From NCBI GenBank assembly GCA_014529385.2, contig CM043963.1, positions 94,812,412 to 94,876,411 of the forward strand: DNA of 64,000 nt, given 5' to 3'. Under the pieces are notes generated by a model. The model had not been told where the DNA came from, made no database searches, and was given only the letters and a program-made list of their open reading frames with translations. Positions within the stretch are counted from its first letter, which is position 1. Each line of letters starts with the position of its first letter. This DNA comes from Adiantum capillus-veneris. Taxonomy: Eukaryota; Streptophyta; Polypodiopsida; Polypodiales; Pteridaceae. Shown here in pieces: positions 47,166 to 58,204 of the stretch. Made by a program: the position numbers and the translations under genes.

Positions 47166-48941
47166 CTACGCATGAAATGGAAAACCGTGTTTACATACTC
47201 CATCTCTTTGACCGTGGTAACAACTTGTACGGAACTTGTGAAGTTGTTTCCTGAGCACGAGTTGTCGGAGGCGGCTCACTTCTGGAAAAACCACAGTGCT
47301 AGTTTCTGGTGGGATGTATGCAGTTATCTCAGCAGATAGTTGCTCTTTGTCTTCTTCATGCATCCACAGTATGACATGAGCATGCAATGATCCTCTATTT
47401 TGGACCTCATATCTAACCAAGTGGTGTTGTACACGGCACAACACACCTTTCGCAAGTATATATTTGGACATAAGCATTTGGAATTTAGTGTGGAAGGTGA
47501 GGGCGCATTCGGCTGGGAAGTCTGTCCAAGTGAAGGAGGCATTCAAATGACGTGCAATTAGCTCGATCGTGTCAATCTCATGCCATCTTGTGTCTGTGAC
47601 CTCATTGGCAGTGAAAGTCAAGAAGAAATCACGCATTCCCCATTCGTCCACCATTGCTATCAAGTCCTTCAGGTTCTTGCGGTGCCACGAGAAGGAGCCT
47701 GGCATGCTGGAAGGGGTGCTGTACCGAAGCACATGTCTCACAGTATCCTCGTCAGTTGCTGTACGATTGGACTTCTTGTAGTTGTCAATGTCCCTTTGCA
47801 ACAAGCTCGTGTGTGTATTGTTAGCCAACATAAGAGCCTGCTTTAGTTGGTACATTATGAGCAGGTATGGCTTGTAGAGGGTGTAAACGGAGAACAGAGT
47901 CGATGCACGTATCTTTACATATTTACTGAAGTTGATTTTACCATCATATTGGCCTTTCTCGAAAGGGAACATGAATGGAAACACTACCGTCTCTATTGTG
48001 ATGTTGTTCAAGGAGCTTGATGCGACAGGCATGCCGTTGGGCTTGAAAGTAACTGTTCTCTCAATCAATTGCTGACGGCCACAAAGCTGTAGAGAAGAAA
48101 ATTCATAAGTATCGCTAGCGGTGAATGCTCGTCTCCTGGTTGCTTCAACGATGTTTTCGATGATACCAAACATCAAACTCGTGTCAAGCTGCGCCATCAG
48201 TGCAAACGGTGCGTTGTCTTTTTGGTGCTGAATGATCTTGCTCACACTATCTTGACTTAGTATGCAGAGGCCAAGCTTCTTATTCGGTCGTTCAGCCATC
48301 GACATGTACTTCTGTAGTACGAAGTCGTTTTGAAGATTGAATGCAAGTATGTCTGCCACTTGTGATGTAGCTAAGTCTTGCTCAATGAAGGTTGTTCTAT
48401 GCTCTTTACTCCATGATAGCAGAGGGTTATCTAATATTGAATGTCTGTCTAGTGTACCATGTGCAATTGTTTTCATTGTTGAGATGGCATTGATAGATAT
48501 GTCAATGACGCTCAGTAGCTGTATGTGAAGCTGATTTCCGTTCAGTATTCTTCTTGTGTAGTCTGGAAGTAACGACACACAATATCTGCGACGTGCACTT
48601 GAGTTCTCACAAGCGGAGCACTGCACCCATTGTGTTTCTATTTGTGTAGCCTCTAAGCTGGATACCAGTAGACAGCTAGCAAACATTGCAACCGATGTCT
48701 TGTCTGGAGCTCGAGTACAATGAAAAGAGGCACTTCTTTGGATGAAAACTACACCACAAACAAAGCATATGCTTAAAGGTTTGAATGTCGTTGCTATTTT
48801 TGAACTCCATTGGTGTACTAAATTGACGATATCAATCCATGATTGTGAGCATGGTTTAAATCTAGCCTTCTTCTTGATTGAAGTGCGATGTCTCACTTTC
48901 GATCTACTGAGGTGTATCCTACGCTTTCTGTGATGGTCCAT
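47166..48941 (-). pseudogene. Helitron-like HUH Rep N-terminal and nuclease domain
   Basis: ATG at 48941; an in-frame TGA lies 21 bases upstream, so this start is likely. Residues 1-250 contain Cys-rich pieces (ICFVCGVVF, VQCSACENSS) resembling a zinc-binding N-terminus. Then comes the Helitron_like_N region: VFPFMFPFEKGQYDG, VLRYSTPSSMPGSFSWHRKN, FFLTFTANEVTDTRWHEI and the HUH motif in RGSLHAHVILWMHEED. The frame ends in a TAG at 47166 (GFPFHA-stop-PNPNPVF) that replaces one codon; the remaining part including both catalytic tyrosines continues in the same frame to 45837. Only this stop, one TGA and one frameshift separate the copy from a single reading frame of about 1,340 codons. Confidence 0.88.
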
Positions 48942-49558
48942 TGAAGGCTTCAGTCGGACTCAATCTTAATGGTTCAATGCGATCAGAACCTTGTGATATT
49001 TAGTTACTAGTCACAGCTAAGCAACGGACAGTTCAAGCGTATGAAACAACTATGTACCTGGTGTTGGATTGTGCTGTTGTGGGGTTTCGGACTGAGAAGA
49101 GGCAAGCGGTAGCCGATTTCTTGAATGTCCCCTGCAAAGAATAAGTACGAAGCGTTAGAAAAGTAATAGCACAATGTTTAAGGTTCTGAGAGTAACCTCA
49201 TTATTTGTATGTGTTCTTTATCTCTTATGTTATAGAAAAAAAAGAAAACGTGCTGGTGTCCCTGCACGGGGGAGTTTGCACAGTCCTCCCCAATTTTTAT
49301 AATATGAGGGAACGTGCCATTCCCACGGCAGCATGCAATTTTTGGTGTGTTCCTTTTTACTGTGTCCTCAGTGTTCAAGATTAAAATGTGGCACTTTGTA
49401 CTCACCGCACGTTGGAATATGTCGCCGTTGCAAATGTAGAGGAGTTGTGTCCAAGTTTCTCTTGATCTGTATGCAATGAAACACGGTAGAGTTAGGCCGT
49501 AAGTAGTTGCGCCTGCAAAAACGAGCTGAGTAAGGTAGTTGAAGGTGGACATACACAC
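48942..49558 (-). other. Possible 5' exons of the Helitron-like Rep gene
   Basis: The frame 49178-49558 shows no domain, but a good splice donor follows YICNGDIFQRA (GTGAGT near 49406), and an exon-like piece at about 49055-49135 (GDIQEIGYRLPLLSPKPHNS) is bounded by GCAG and a GTACAT donor. They may be 5' noncoding or coding exons joined to the Rep gene, or chance. Confidence 0.3.
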
Positions 49559-49779
49559 ATAGCTGCTATAATTGCTAGTGAGACCCCTTTATCCTCAGCA
49601 TGGACACCCCCTACTCGTGCATAATAACTCTCCCCTCCTAGACGTTGCACAAGGTGGACATGGTCTCAAAACATCAAATTAGTTATCCATGCAAGATGCA
49701 CTAGCAATTTATCATAGGATCATCCAGTTTTAGGGCACCACGGCTCTGTCTAGTGGGTATAGTGGGGATCAAAGAGATG

Positions 49780-50159
49780 CAATCATACCTGCTGTGGCAA
49801 TTAGGAGGTCAAGCCACATACTTCCAAAGTGTGCTGGCGGGGAAAGGAAAATTGAAACAAAGGATGGAAAATCTACAAACATCAGGAGCATCTGCATGCA
49901 TTGCCATCGACAATGTCTAGAGAGCACAAGACTTGGAAGATCTGCTTCCTGCAAGATTTGCAACTCTTCTGCCATCACTCCATATTTGCATCATAATCAC
50001 ATCATGAGTGACGAGTACAATGGACATGCTGAGTTCTCACTGAGGGGAAATCCTCAGGTTCTGACATTCAAGCACCATATCTGCAGAGCCACGTGCACTC
50101 AAAAAAGAGGCGATTCGCTAACATTGGCAAATTATGTCAAGATGCAGGAAACCCTCTGA
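49780..50159 (+). other. Possible RPA-like zinc-ribbon fragment, opposite strand
   Basis: A plus-strand frame reads SICMHCHRQCLES, then SCKICNSSAITPYLHHNHIM and SDEYNGHAEFSLRGNPQVL. The paired C-x2-C sites followed by alternating beta-strand text resemble the zinc ribbon and OB fold at the RPA1 C-terminus, a protein type carried by many plant Helitrons. It is divergent to Rep-Hel. Similarity is by pattern only and the frame lacks the rest of RPA1. Confidence 0.3.
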
Positions 50160-50432
50160 CTGCATCGTATCAATAGAGGTATTTTCCATGTACATGGCAA
50201 CGAGATCAGCAAACATCTTGCATTTGATATATGACGATTGCCTCAGACAAACAAATTACCCATAGCTGCTGAAAAAATCAATCTCGCAAATACACAATAA
50301 CACACTGGGAGTTCATGTTAAGGCCGACCAGAGTCACCCACGAGCATAAGGGAAGTGGTGTGACTTAACTTTCCACATTTGAGCAACAGAGACCAACATT
50401 AAATCTCAGAAAAGCAACACACATACATACTT
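50160..50432. other. No gene recognised
   Basis: Short spacer between the possible RPA-like piece and the tandem repeat. Nothing recognisable. Confidence 0.4.
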
Positions 50433-50616
50433 TGGAACTTGCATACATATACGTTATTGTATGTACAAAGACTCACAAGCATCCAGCCATATCCAAACTT
50501 GTTAAAAACGATTACGTCTCGTGATGGAACTTGCATACATATACGTTATTGTATGCACAAAGACTCACAAGCATCCAGCCATATCCAAACTTGTCAAAAA
50601 CGACGACGTCTCGTGA
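50433..50616. repeat. 92-bp tandem duplication
   Basis: Two adjacent units, each with ACTTGCATACATATACGTTA and AAGACTCACAAGCATCCAGC and ending near CGTCTCGTGATG. Only a few substitutions distinguish them. The unit holds a short CATAC...GTATG inverted repeat. Confidence 0.9.
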
Positions 50617-50753
50617 TGAATCAGATGTATCCAATGCAAAATTGCTCAAGAGATTTTACAACAGACTTGTAGGCAGTCAATTTCGCTGCCAGATTTGCTT
50701 CTAATGCAGATCCTTACAACCTTACAAAATTATGACTAAAACCAAGAAAAGGG

Positions 50754-50754
<1 letters not shown>

Positions 50755-50795
<41 letters not shown>

Positions 50796-51117
50796 ACCTG
50801 AGGCTGCGACCTGTGAAGCGACACCGACCTGTGAGGCTGCGAACTGTGAACCGACAGCGACCTGTGAAGCGACAATGACCCTGCTATCAATCCTGCGACG
50901 TAGCTGTGGAGAAGATCGACGTAGCTGTGGAGAATCTTTATGTCAATCCTGTGCACTGTCAACCGACGTTGTTTTTATTCCGCGATGGCGCATGAGCTTT
51001 TGACAGGAGCTTTTTTTAGCGCTAGAGGCGCTCGCACTGTCAACCTACGCTATTTTTTTATTCCGCGTAGCTTTTGACGGCACAGGAGCTTTTGACAGGA
51101 GCTTTTTTTAGCGCTGG
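50755..51117. repeat. (GA)n, CTGTGAAGCGAC-type short repeats and 81-bp GCGC-palindrome units
   Basis: After a (GA)n array (50755-50790) there are several copies of short units such as CGACCTGTGAAGCGAC and GACGTAGCTGTGGAGAA. Then two units of about 81 bp (from 50956 and 51037) each start CTGTCAACC, contain TTTTATTCCGCG and GAGCTTTTGACAGGAGC, and end in a GCGC-stem palindrome (AGCGCTAGAGGCGCT and AGCGCTGGAAAGCGC). Confidence 0.75.
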
Positions 51118-52542
51118 AAAGCGCCTCCACGTGGGTGAATGAGAGGGGAGATTTGCGATTTTCTCCACTATGCTAACGAAGTAAAAAGAGTCTCAATATT
51201 GGGGACAAGATTGTTTTTTTTTTCCGGGGCCGTCTTGATATTGGGGCTTTTACCCTATAATCATAACCCATGGATATTTTTTATCCTAAGAAATGATGCA
51301 AATAGAGACTTTGTAGTTATAATTCAACTAACTATTTGAACTCACTCCATCGTATTCCAAGCAAGGCTAGAAAAATACATTTTTCCTCACCGAACAAAAT
51401 AAGGGGAAACTTGAAACTCTCCCGGTTTTCAAGTCAAAATTTGAAGCTTTTGCTGGTAATTACACTAAAACTTGTGTACATTTGCCAGTTTTCTTAAAGG
51501 CACAAGCTCAAAATCTAACCGAGATTTTATAATTTCAGCCGGTTAAAATACACTAGACCCCGGTTTTTTCTAACACTGATTCCAAGGCCTCCATGATTCC
51601 CACATGCTTATATAGTGCATTTTCTTTGTAGGGCACAATATTAAAGTCAAGGTTATGTTTGGACTTGTTACAAAGTGGGCAAAAATTCAAAGTTGGAACA
51701 AGGATCCTCCTTCACAAGAAGTCTATGCTCTAGGGGAAAAAAAAAGCTAGTTTCTGGTGTAGCCATGGTAGGCTCCTCAATTACAATCAACTAATAAAAT
51801 TGGTAAAAATGGGCGAGGAACAATTTTGGGCAAAAGGGAAGAAAAAATTCTAAAAGTCCAAAGAAACCACCTCCCCTAATGTAACCAACCTTTGCTCTAA
51901 AATCTCTAACATGCAACAGTGTGCTTGAAAAAATCAAACTAGACCAATGAAAGCCAAGACCAGGATCTAAAGTAATTAAAGAAGAGATCAAGATGGAAAC
52001 CAATCAAAAGAAGCCACATCCCACTATGAGGACAGAGGCCCTTCTCTTGCCATATAGAAGTAGTATTTAGGGAGCTGAGATGGAAGATATCTAGAAGATT
52101 AGAAAAAGTCAAGAGACTCAAAGGAAATCTCTGTAAGGACCTCGTTTAAATGGCAATCAATTGATGTGGAAGCATGCAAGATTACACCAACCTCCATTGG
52201 ACACCTACTTCCACATGCTTACTTGAAATCAATACACATTCGATCAAAACATATCCAACAAGCCTAGGAATCACAAAACCAAGATATTTTCAATCCAGAG
52301 TTAGCAACAACTGCAAAGTTAATTGAAGATTGCCTTCAAGGTAGAGTATGCATCCACCATAATGGACCTGGACAAGAAGAAGAGCTACTTAGGCTAACAC
52401 TTCAAACGTATAACAATGTAATAGCCTTGTTCATTGATCAAAAGGAGCTAAAAATCACAAAAGAACAAAAAGGTCAAGTGCAAAAGAAAGAAAGAGAAGA
52501 ATCTTGCTAAGATCTTTTAGAAAGCAAAGAAGAGTGAGCACG
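51118..52542. other. Intergenic, no gene recognised
   Basis: AT-rich sequence with short frames only. I see no domain, tRNA or clear repeat until the LTR beginning at 52543. Confidence 0.45.
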
Positions 52543-53714
52543 TGTAACATTTAATTGCTAAGTAACTTGTGTGTAGCGGAACATAGTGAGCATTTCATTA
52601 GAATCGATTCCTAACGAGAATAACAAGAGTGCTTGGGTGGAGAGAGCAACAAAAAAGCGTAACACCTAGTTAAATAGCATGAACAATACTTCAAAAGAGA
52701 GAGAAATTAAGCAATTGACAGCAGTTGAGGACCGGATTTGCATGGAGCCGGTCTCCCCTTCAAAAGGCTTTGTGTTATGGTTTCTCCCATCAAGAGAGAC
52801 ATTTTACAATACAATTCTTTGCGTTCCTTCAATACTAGCTAGTGCAATGTAGTTGGAAACTTCAAGCACTAAGCAAAACACTTATCAAACACAACATCAA
52901 TTCGCTCACGGTCTCAGACCCAAGACCTCACACACCTTCGAAGATGGTGAGAGCTAGCGGGGTATGAGAGTAGATTGAGAGGAAGAAGGAGTAGTCTTAT
53001 GAGAAAGATGTACATCTCCTCACATAATCACTCATATTAGCATAGCTTAGCTTAGTAATTAACATGGTAGAGGAGATGAGCATTCTTTGAAGCTTGGCTC
53101 TTGGTTGGATTTGCATCACAAAGCCAAGAGTTGTTGGTGTAGGCCTCCCTTCTCACAAGCTTGAAGTAGGTGATAAGCTTTCCATTAAAGCTTGAGAAGA
53201 GAGAGAGAGAGTCTTCTTGCTTCACACATGAGTGTGTGTGGATAATTGCCTTTGAAAAATCAGCCCCCTCTCTCTCTTGGTCGACCCCTCTTGCTATTTG
53301 CTCTTGCTAGCACCTCATTGGACCTCCCCAGGCTTAACCAATGGAAATTAAGCAGCATAAGTGATAGCCTTCTGACATGTGTCCCCTTTCCTCTTTTGTG
53401 AGAGATTTTTCTAATTAATTAATGCAACTAAAGTCTCATTGGACCCCTTTGTATCCTGGCAAATAGGAATCAGGCAAGCCATTGGACTGCTGAATGCTCA
53501 TTGGACCCCTTGGGAGACTGTCCAATAGTCTTCTGATAGCTTAATTCCTATTGGTTCTTTTATTAGTGTTTTAAAATTAATTAAACTAGATTTACTCTAG
53601 CCTAATTCCCATTGGTCCACCTCCAAGGCCATCCAATAGGATTTGAGTACACCTTGTGGACATCTGGGCTAGGGAGTTGACATGTGTCCCTCATTCCCTT
53701 TGTGTAAAGGGAGC

Positions 53715-53771
<57 letters not shown>

Positions 53772-54157
53772 TGTCTCTCTCATTCCCTACTTCTTGGACT
53801 CGCCCCCTCCTTTGTAGGGCTTGTGAAAGACTTTTTGGGACACGCAGAAAGCATCCAATTTCCCTAGGCTTTTGACCTTTGGACACACCCTTTGAATTTT
53901 GGAACCTTAGCATTTTGGAAGTCTTAATGGACTTAACCTTAGGGTCTTTTAAGCCCATTTTTGCACCTTTATCTTTTGCACATGCCCCCCCCCCCCCCCC
54001 TTTTGATCCCTATTTTCCCTCCTTTGGATCCCTACTGTGGCCGGTCTGCCAGCTTAACCAATATTCTAGCTTTTTCTCCCCTGGCACTTCTCCATATTAA
54101 ATGATCAGTTTAACATGAGAAAATGTCTAGGAGAATTAGATATTAGTTATTATGACA
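52543..54157 (-). repeat. LTR of gypsy 2B (about 1.6 kb)
   Basis: Minus-strand ends are TGTCATAATAA and ...TTAAATGTTACA. A polypurine-rich CAAGAGAGAGTTAA precedes it on that strand. It is clearly alike to the LTR at 55636-57216, with an expanded (GT)n at 53718-53770 and a poly-C run at about 53987-54000. About nine ATTGG/CCAAT motifs lie within 53310-53640. Confidence 0.8.
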
Positions 54158-55635
54158 TTAACTCTCTCTTGAAATCATAGTTGTCCTTGACTATGGGGTA
54201 GAGAAGAAAGAGCATATTCATTAGTCCTTTTCCTAGCGGGTAAAGGATCCCTATGTTACCCTACGACATCATTCCACAATGGATGACTAGTCCATTTGGC
54301 GCTTGAGAGCCTAAGCTGTCGCAAGCATGTCTGCACATTAGTCCTATCAATCTTCCATAGTAGAGTGACAAGCTCTACTTGGTGTTCGAGAGACATCATC
54401 TCCGCAAACTTGATCTAAGCATGCATACTACTTCATTTTTGTGCACAATAAAGAAAAAGAGAGTCTTATAAGACAAAAGAATTTGTTCATTTTTAACATT
54501 TGTACATTTGCTTACGCTTGGGAAGCATTGTAAGCATTGACAAGGTTTAGGTTATCCTTGAATTGTATGCCTTGCATCCATCTAGCATCTTCAAAAGGGT
54601 AATTCTTAAACTCAATAAGATATCGTCAGATAATCTTACCACCTCTTAGTACCTTGTCTTCATGTCGGAGAATGGACTCGCCGCTGCAACACCTCTTCTT
54701 GGTCCTTGATCTCCGGTGGGTCTTCAATAGTTGGTTCTTGAGGTGGCTCTCGTTTGTAAGGTTTTAGTAGGCTCATAGGGAAAGCATTGTGTATGAGCCA
54801 ATGAGTGGGCAACTTGAGTTGATAGGCCATTTCATTGATTGGCCTAATAATCTCGAAGGGACCAAGTCGAGCCTTGGGAAATTTGAGTAAGACCCAATCA
54901 TTTTCTTTAAAGGCTTGGGCTCTTCTGTGCTTGTCAGCAGCAACAACCTTTTGCCTTTGCTGTGAGATAGAGATAATGATCCTTAATCTTTTGGAAAGAT
55001 TCTTGTAGGTCTCGGCTATACTCATCTGCAGCGAAGATCTTCCCGTACCTTAAGTAGCAGTGGACTTTTTGATCTTCCTTCAATTACCTCATAAGGTGCT
55101 TTTCCCGTGGAAGTATGTACAGTGTTATTGTAGGCATACTCCACTAAGGTAAGTAGTTCTCCCATTGGGATATTTGATCTACTTCCGTTACATAGGCTTT
55201 TAGTAGATCAAGAATTTTTAGGTTAGCTATTTCAATTTGGCCATCTGTTTGCGGGCGATAGGCTGAAGAGAAATTTAGTCTTGTTCCTAAATTCTCAAAG
55301 AGACCCTTCCAGAAATTACTGGGCATTCTAGGATCTCCATCCAACACTATGGACATTGGCAAGCCATGGTACTTGAAGATTTGTGATATGAAGAGGGTTG
55401 CCATTTGATGGGATTCGATAGTCTTTTTGACAGATATAAAAATGAGCTTGTTCACTAAACGTGTCCACTATCATCCATATTCCCGTATTCCTATGGATAG
55501 AGTTAGGCAATCTAAAGATTAAATCCATGGATATGCTCTCCCATGGTGAGATAGGGATTGGCAAAGGTAGAAGAAATATAGGTTGCTTACCTCTATCAAA
55601 CTTTGTCTTTTGGCATACCACACATTTAGAAACAT
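54158..55635 (-). pseudogene. Gypsy 2B integrase C-terminal fragment
   Basis: Pol remnant upstream (minus strand) of the 2B LTR. Frames 55328-55621 and 55144-55455 contain the integrase zinc finger end (VCQKTKFDRGKQ), core start (WESISMDLIFRLP), FKYHGLPMSIVLDGDPRMPS and SSAYRPQTDGQIEIANL. Frame 54660-55025 has DKHRRAQAFKENDWVLLKFPK, INEMAYQLKLPTHWLIHNAF and SLLKPYKREPP. The second catalytic Asp is present but its context reads LDGD rather than SDRD. The chromodomain follows in broken form. The fragment is cut at 55635 by the LTR of gypsy 2A. Confidence 0.75.
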
Positions 55636-57216
55636 TGTAACATTTAATGGCCTAAAAACTTGTGTGTAGCGGAAATTATAGTGGGCATTTCATTAGAATA
55701 GATTCCTAATGTGAATTACAAGAGTGCTTGGGTGGAGAGAGCAACAAAAAGCATAACACCTAGTTAGATAGCATCAACAATACTTTCAAAAGAGAGAGAA
55801 ATTAAGATATTGACAACAGTTGAGGACCGGATTTGCATGGAGCCGGTCCCCCCTCCAAAAGGCTTTGTATTATGGTTTCTCCCATCAAGAGAGACATTGT
55901 ACAATACAATTCCTTGTGTTCCTTCAAGACTAGCTAGTGCAATGAAGATGAAAGCTTCATGCACTAAGCAAAACACTTAGCAAACACAACATCAATTATC
56001 CATGGTCTCAGAACCAAGACCTCACACACCTTCGAAGATGGTGAGAGCTAGCAGGGTATGAGAGTAGATTGAGAGGAAGAAGGAGTATCTTACAAGAAAG
56101 ATGTACATCTCCTCACATAATCACTCATATTAGCATAGATTAGCTTAGTAATTAGCATGGTAGAGTAGATGGGCATGCATTGAAGCTTGGCTCTTGGTTG
56201 GATTTGCATCCACATGCCAAGAGTGTGTCGATGTAGTCTTCTATCTCACAAGCTTGGAGTAGGTGATGAGCTCTCCATTAAAGCTTGGGAAGAGATAGTC
56301 TTTTTATTGCTTCTCACATAGACTGTGTGAGAGTGTGTGTGTGATAATGCCTTGCAAAAATCAGCCCCCTCTCTCTCTTGGGAGAGCCCTGTTGCTAATT
56401 GCTCTTGCTATCCTCCCATTGGACCTCCCTAGGGCTAGCCAATGACTATTAAGCATCATAAGTGATAGCCTTTTGACATGTGTCCCCCTTTCCCCTTTTG
56501 TGAGAGATTTATGTAATTTAATAATTCAACTAAACTCTCATTGGACCCCTTTGCCTCCTGGCCAATAGGAATCAGGCAAGCCATTGGGCTGATGAATGCT
56601 CATTGGACCCCTTGGGAGACTGTCCAATAGTCTTCTAGAGGACTTAATTCTCATTGGTTCTTTTATTAAGTGTTTTTAAATTAATTAAACTAGATTTACT
56701 CTAGCCTAATTCTCATTGGTCCACCTCCAAGGCCATCCAATAGGAATTGGGTACACCTTGTGGGCATCTGGCCTAGGGAGCTGACATGTGTCTCTCATTC
56801 CCTTTGTGTAAAGGGAGCTTGTGTGTGTGTGTGTGTGGCTTTCTCTCACATCCCCTACATGCTAGGCTCACCCCCTCCTATGTAGGGATGTGCAAAGACT
56901 TTTTTGGACACACACAAAGCATCCAATTCCCCTATGGTTGACCTTTGGACACAACCTTTGAATTTTGGAACCTTAGCATTTTGGAAGTCTTAATGGGCTG
57001 AACCTTAGGGTCCTTTTAGCCCATTGTTGCACATGGTTCTTTTACAGATGCCCCCCCCTTTGGATCCCTATTTTCCCTCCTTTGGATCCCTACTGTGGCC
57101 GGTCTGCTAGCTTAACCAATATTCTAGCTTTTTCTCCCCTGGCACTTCCCCATATTAAATGATCAGTTTAACATGAGAAAATCATTTAGGAGAATTAGAT
57201 ATTGATTATTTTGACA
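55636..57216 (-). repeat. LTR of gypsy 2A (about 1.6 kb)
   Basis: Minus-strand ends TGTCAAAATAATC and ...ATTAAATGTTACA, with the polypurine tract CAAGAGAGAGGTAA immediately before it (57217-57230). It is the 3' LTR of the pol at 57572-60568. It shares the CCAAT-rich block with the 2B LTR but has a shorter (GT)n (56819-56837). Confidence 0.82.
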
Positions 57217-57571
57217 TTACCTCTCTCTTGAAATCATAGTCGTCCTTGACTATGGTGTAGAGAAGATAAATCATATTCATGAGTCCTTTTCTTAGCGGGT
57301 AGAGGATCCCTATGTTACCCTACGACATCATTCCACAATGGATGACTAGTCCATTTGGTGCTTGAGAGCCTGAGGCTGCCGCAAGCATGTCTGCACATTA
57401 GTCCTATCAATCTTCCATAGTAGAGTGACAAGCTCGACTTGGTGTTTGGGAGACATTGTCTCCACAAACATGATCTAAGCATGCATACTACTTCATTTTT
57501 GTGCACAATAAAGAAAAAGAGAGTCTTATAAGACAAAAACTTTGTTCATTTTTAACATTTTGTACACTTGC

Positions 57572-58186
57572 TTACTCTTGGGAAGCATTGTAAGCATTGA
57601 CAAGGTTTAGGTTATCCTTTAATTGTATGCCTTGCATCCATCTAGCATCTTCAAAAGGATAATTCTTAAACTCAATAAGATATCGTCGGATAGTCTTACC
57701 GCCTCTTAGCACCTTGTCTTCATGTCGGAGAATGGACTCGGGCTGCAACACCTCCTCTTGGTCCTCGATCTCGGGTGGGTCTTCAGTAGTTGGTTCTTGA
57801 GGTGGCTCTCCTTTGTAAGGCTTGAATAGGCTCACATGGAAAGCATTGTGTATGATCCAATGATTGGGAAACTTGAGTTGATTGGGCATATCATTGATTG
57901 GCCCAAGAATCTAGAAGGGACCATAGTACCTTTTTGCTAGTTTAGCATAGTACTTTTGGTGTCCCGTAGGATTCTTGCCCGTCGTGTGCCTTAATCAAGC
58001 CTTGGGAAACTTTAATAAGACCCAATCATTTTCTTTAAAGGCTTGGGCTCTTCTGTGCTTGTCAGCAGCAGCCTTTTTCCTTTGCTGTGAGATAGAGATA
58101 GCATCCTTAATCTTTTGAAAAGATTCTTGTAGGTCTCGGCTATACTCATCTGCAATGAAGATCTTCCCATGTACCGTAAGTAGCAA
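57572..58186 (-). pseudogene. Gypsy 2A integrase end and chromodomain
   Basis: Frame 57995-58186 has KDAISISQQRKKAAADKHRR and AFKENDWVLLKFPKA; after two stops the frame 57572-57889 has PNQLKFPNHWIIHNAFHVSL, FKPYKGEPPQEP and a chromodomain-like stretch (GKTIRRYLIEFKNYPFEDAR). The end at 57572 is probably the natural pol stop. Confidence 0.78.
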
Positions 58187-58204
58187 CGAACTTTTTGATC
58201 TTCC

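Larger units (their letters stand above)
42762..48941 (-). mobile_element. Helitron-like element core: Rep-Hel plus three accessory ORFs
   Basis: Five reading units lie head to tail on the minus strand with short gaps: HUH/Y2 Rep joined to a PIF1-like helicase (48941-44915), an unknown ORF (44596-43831), a GIY-YIG nuclease ORF (43762-43358) and another unknown ORF (43193-42762). Gaps are 318, 68 and 164 bp. Rep-Hel fusion is the hallmark of rolling-circle Helitrons. The termini (TC/CTRR or Helentron-type) were not located, so these limits are of the coding core only and membership of the accessory ORFs in the element is inference from strand and spacing. Confidence 0.7.
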
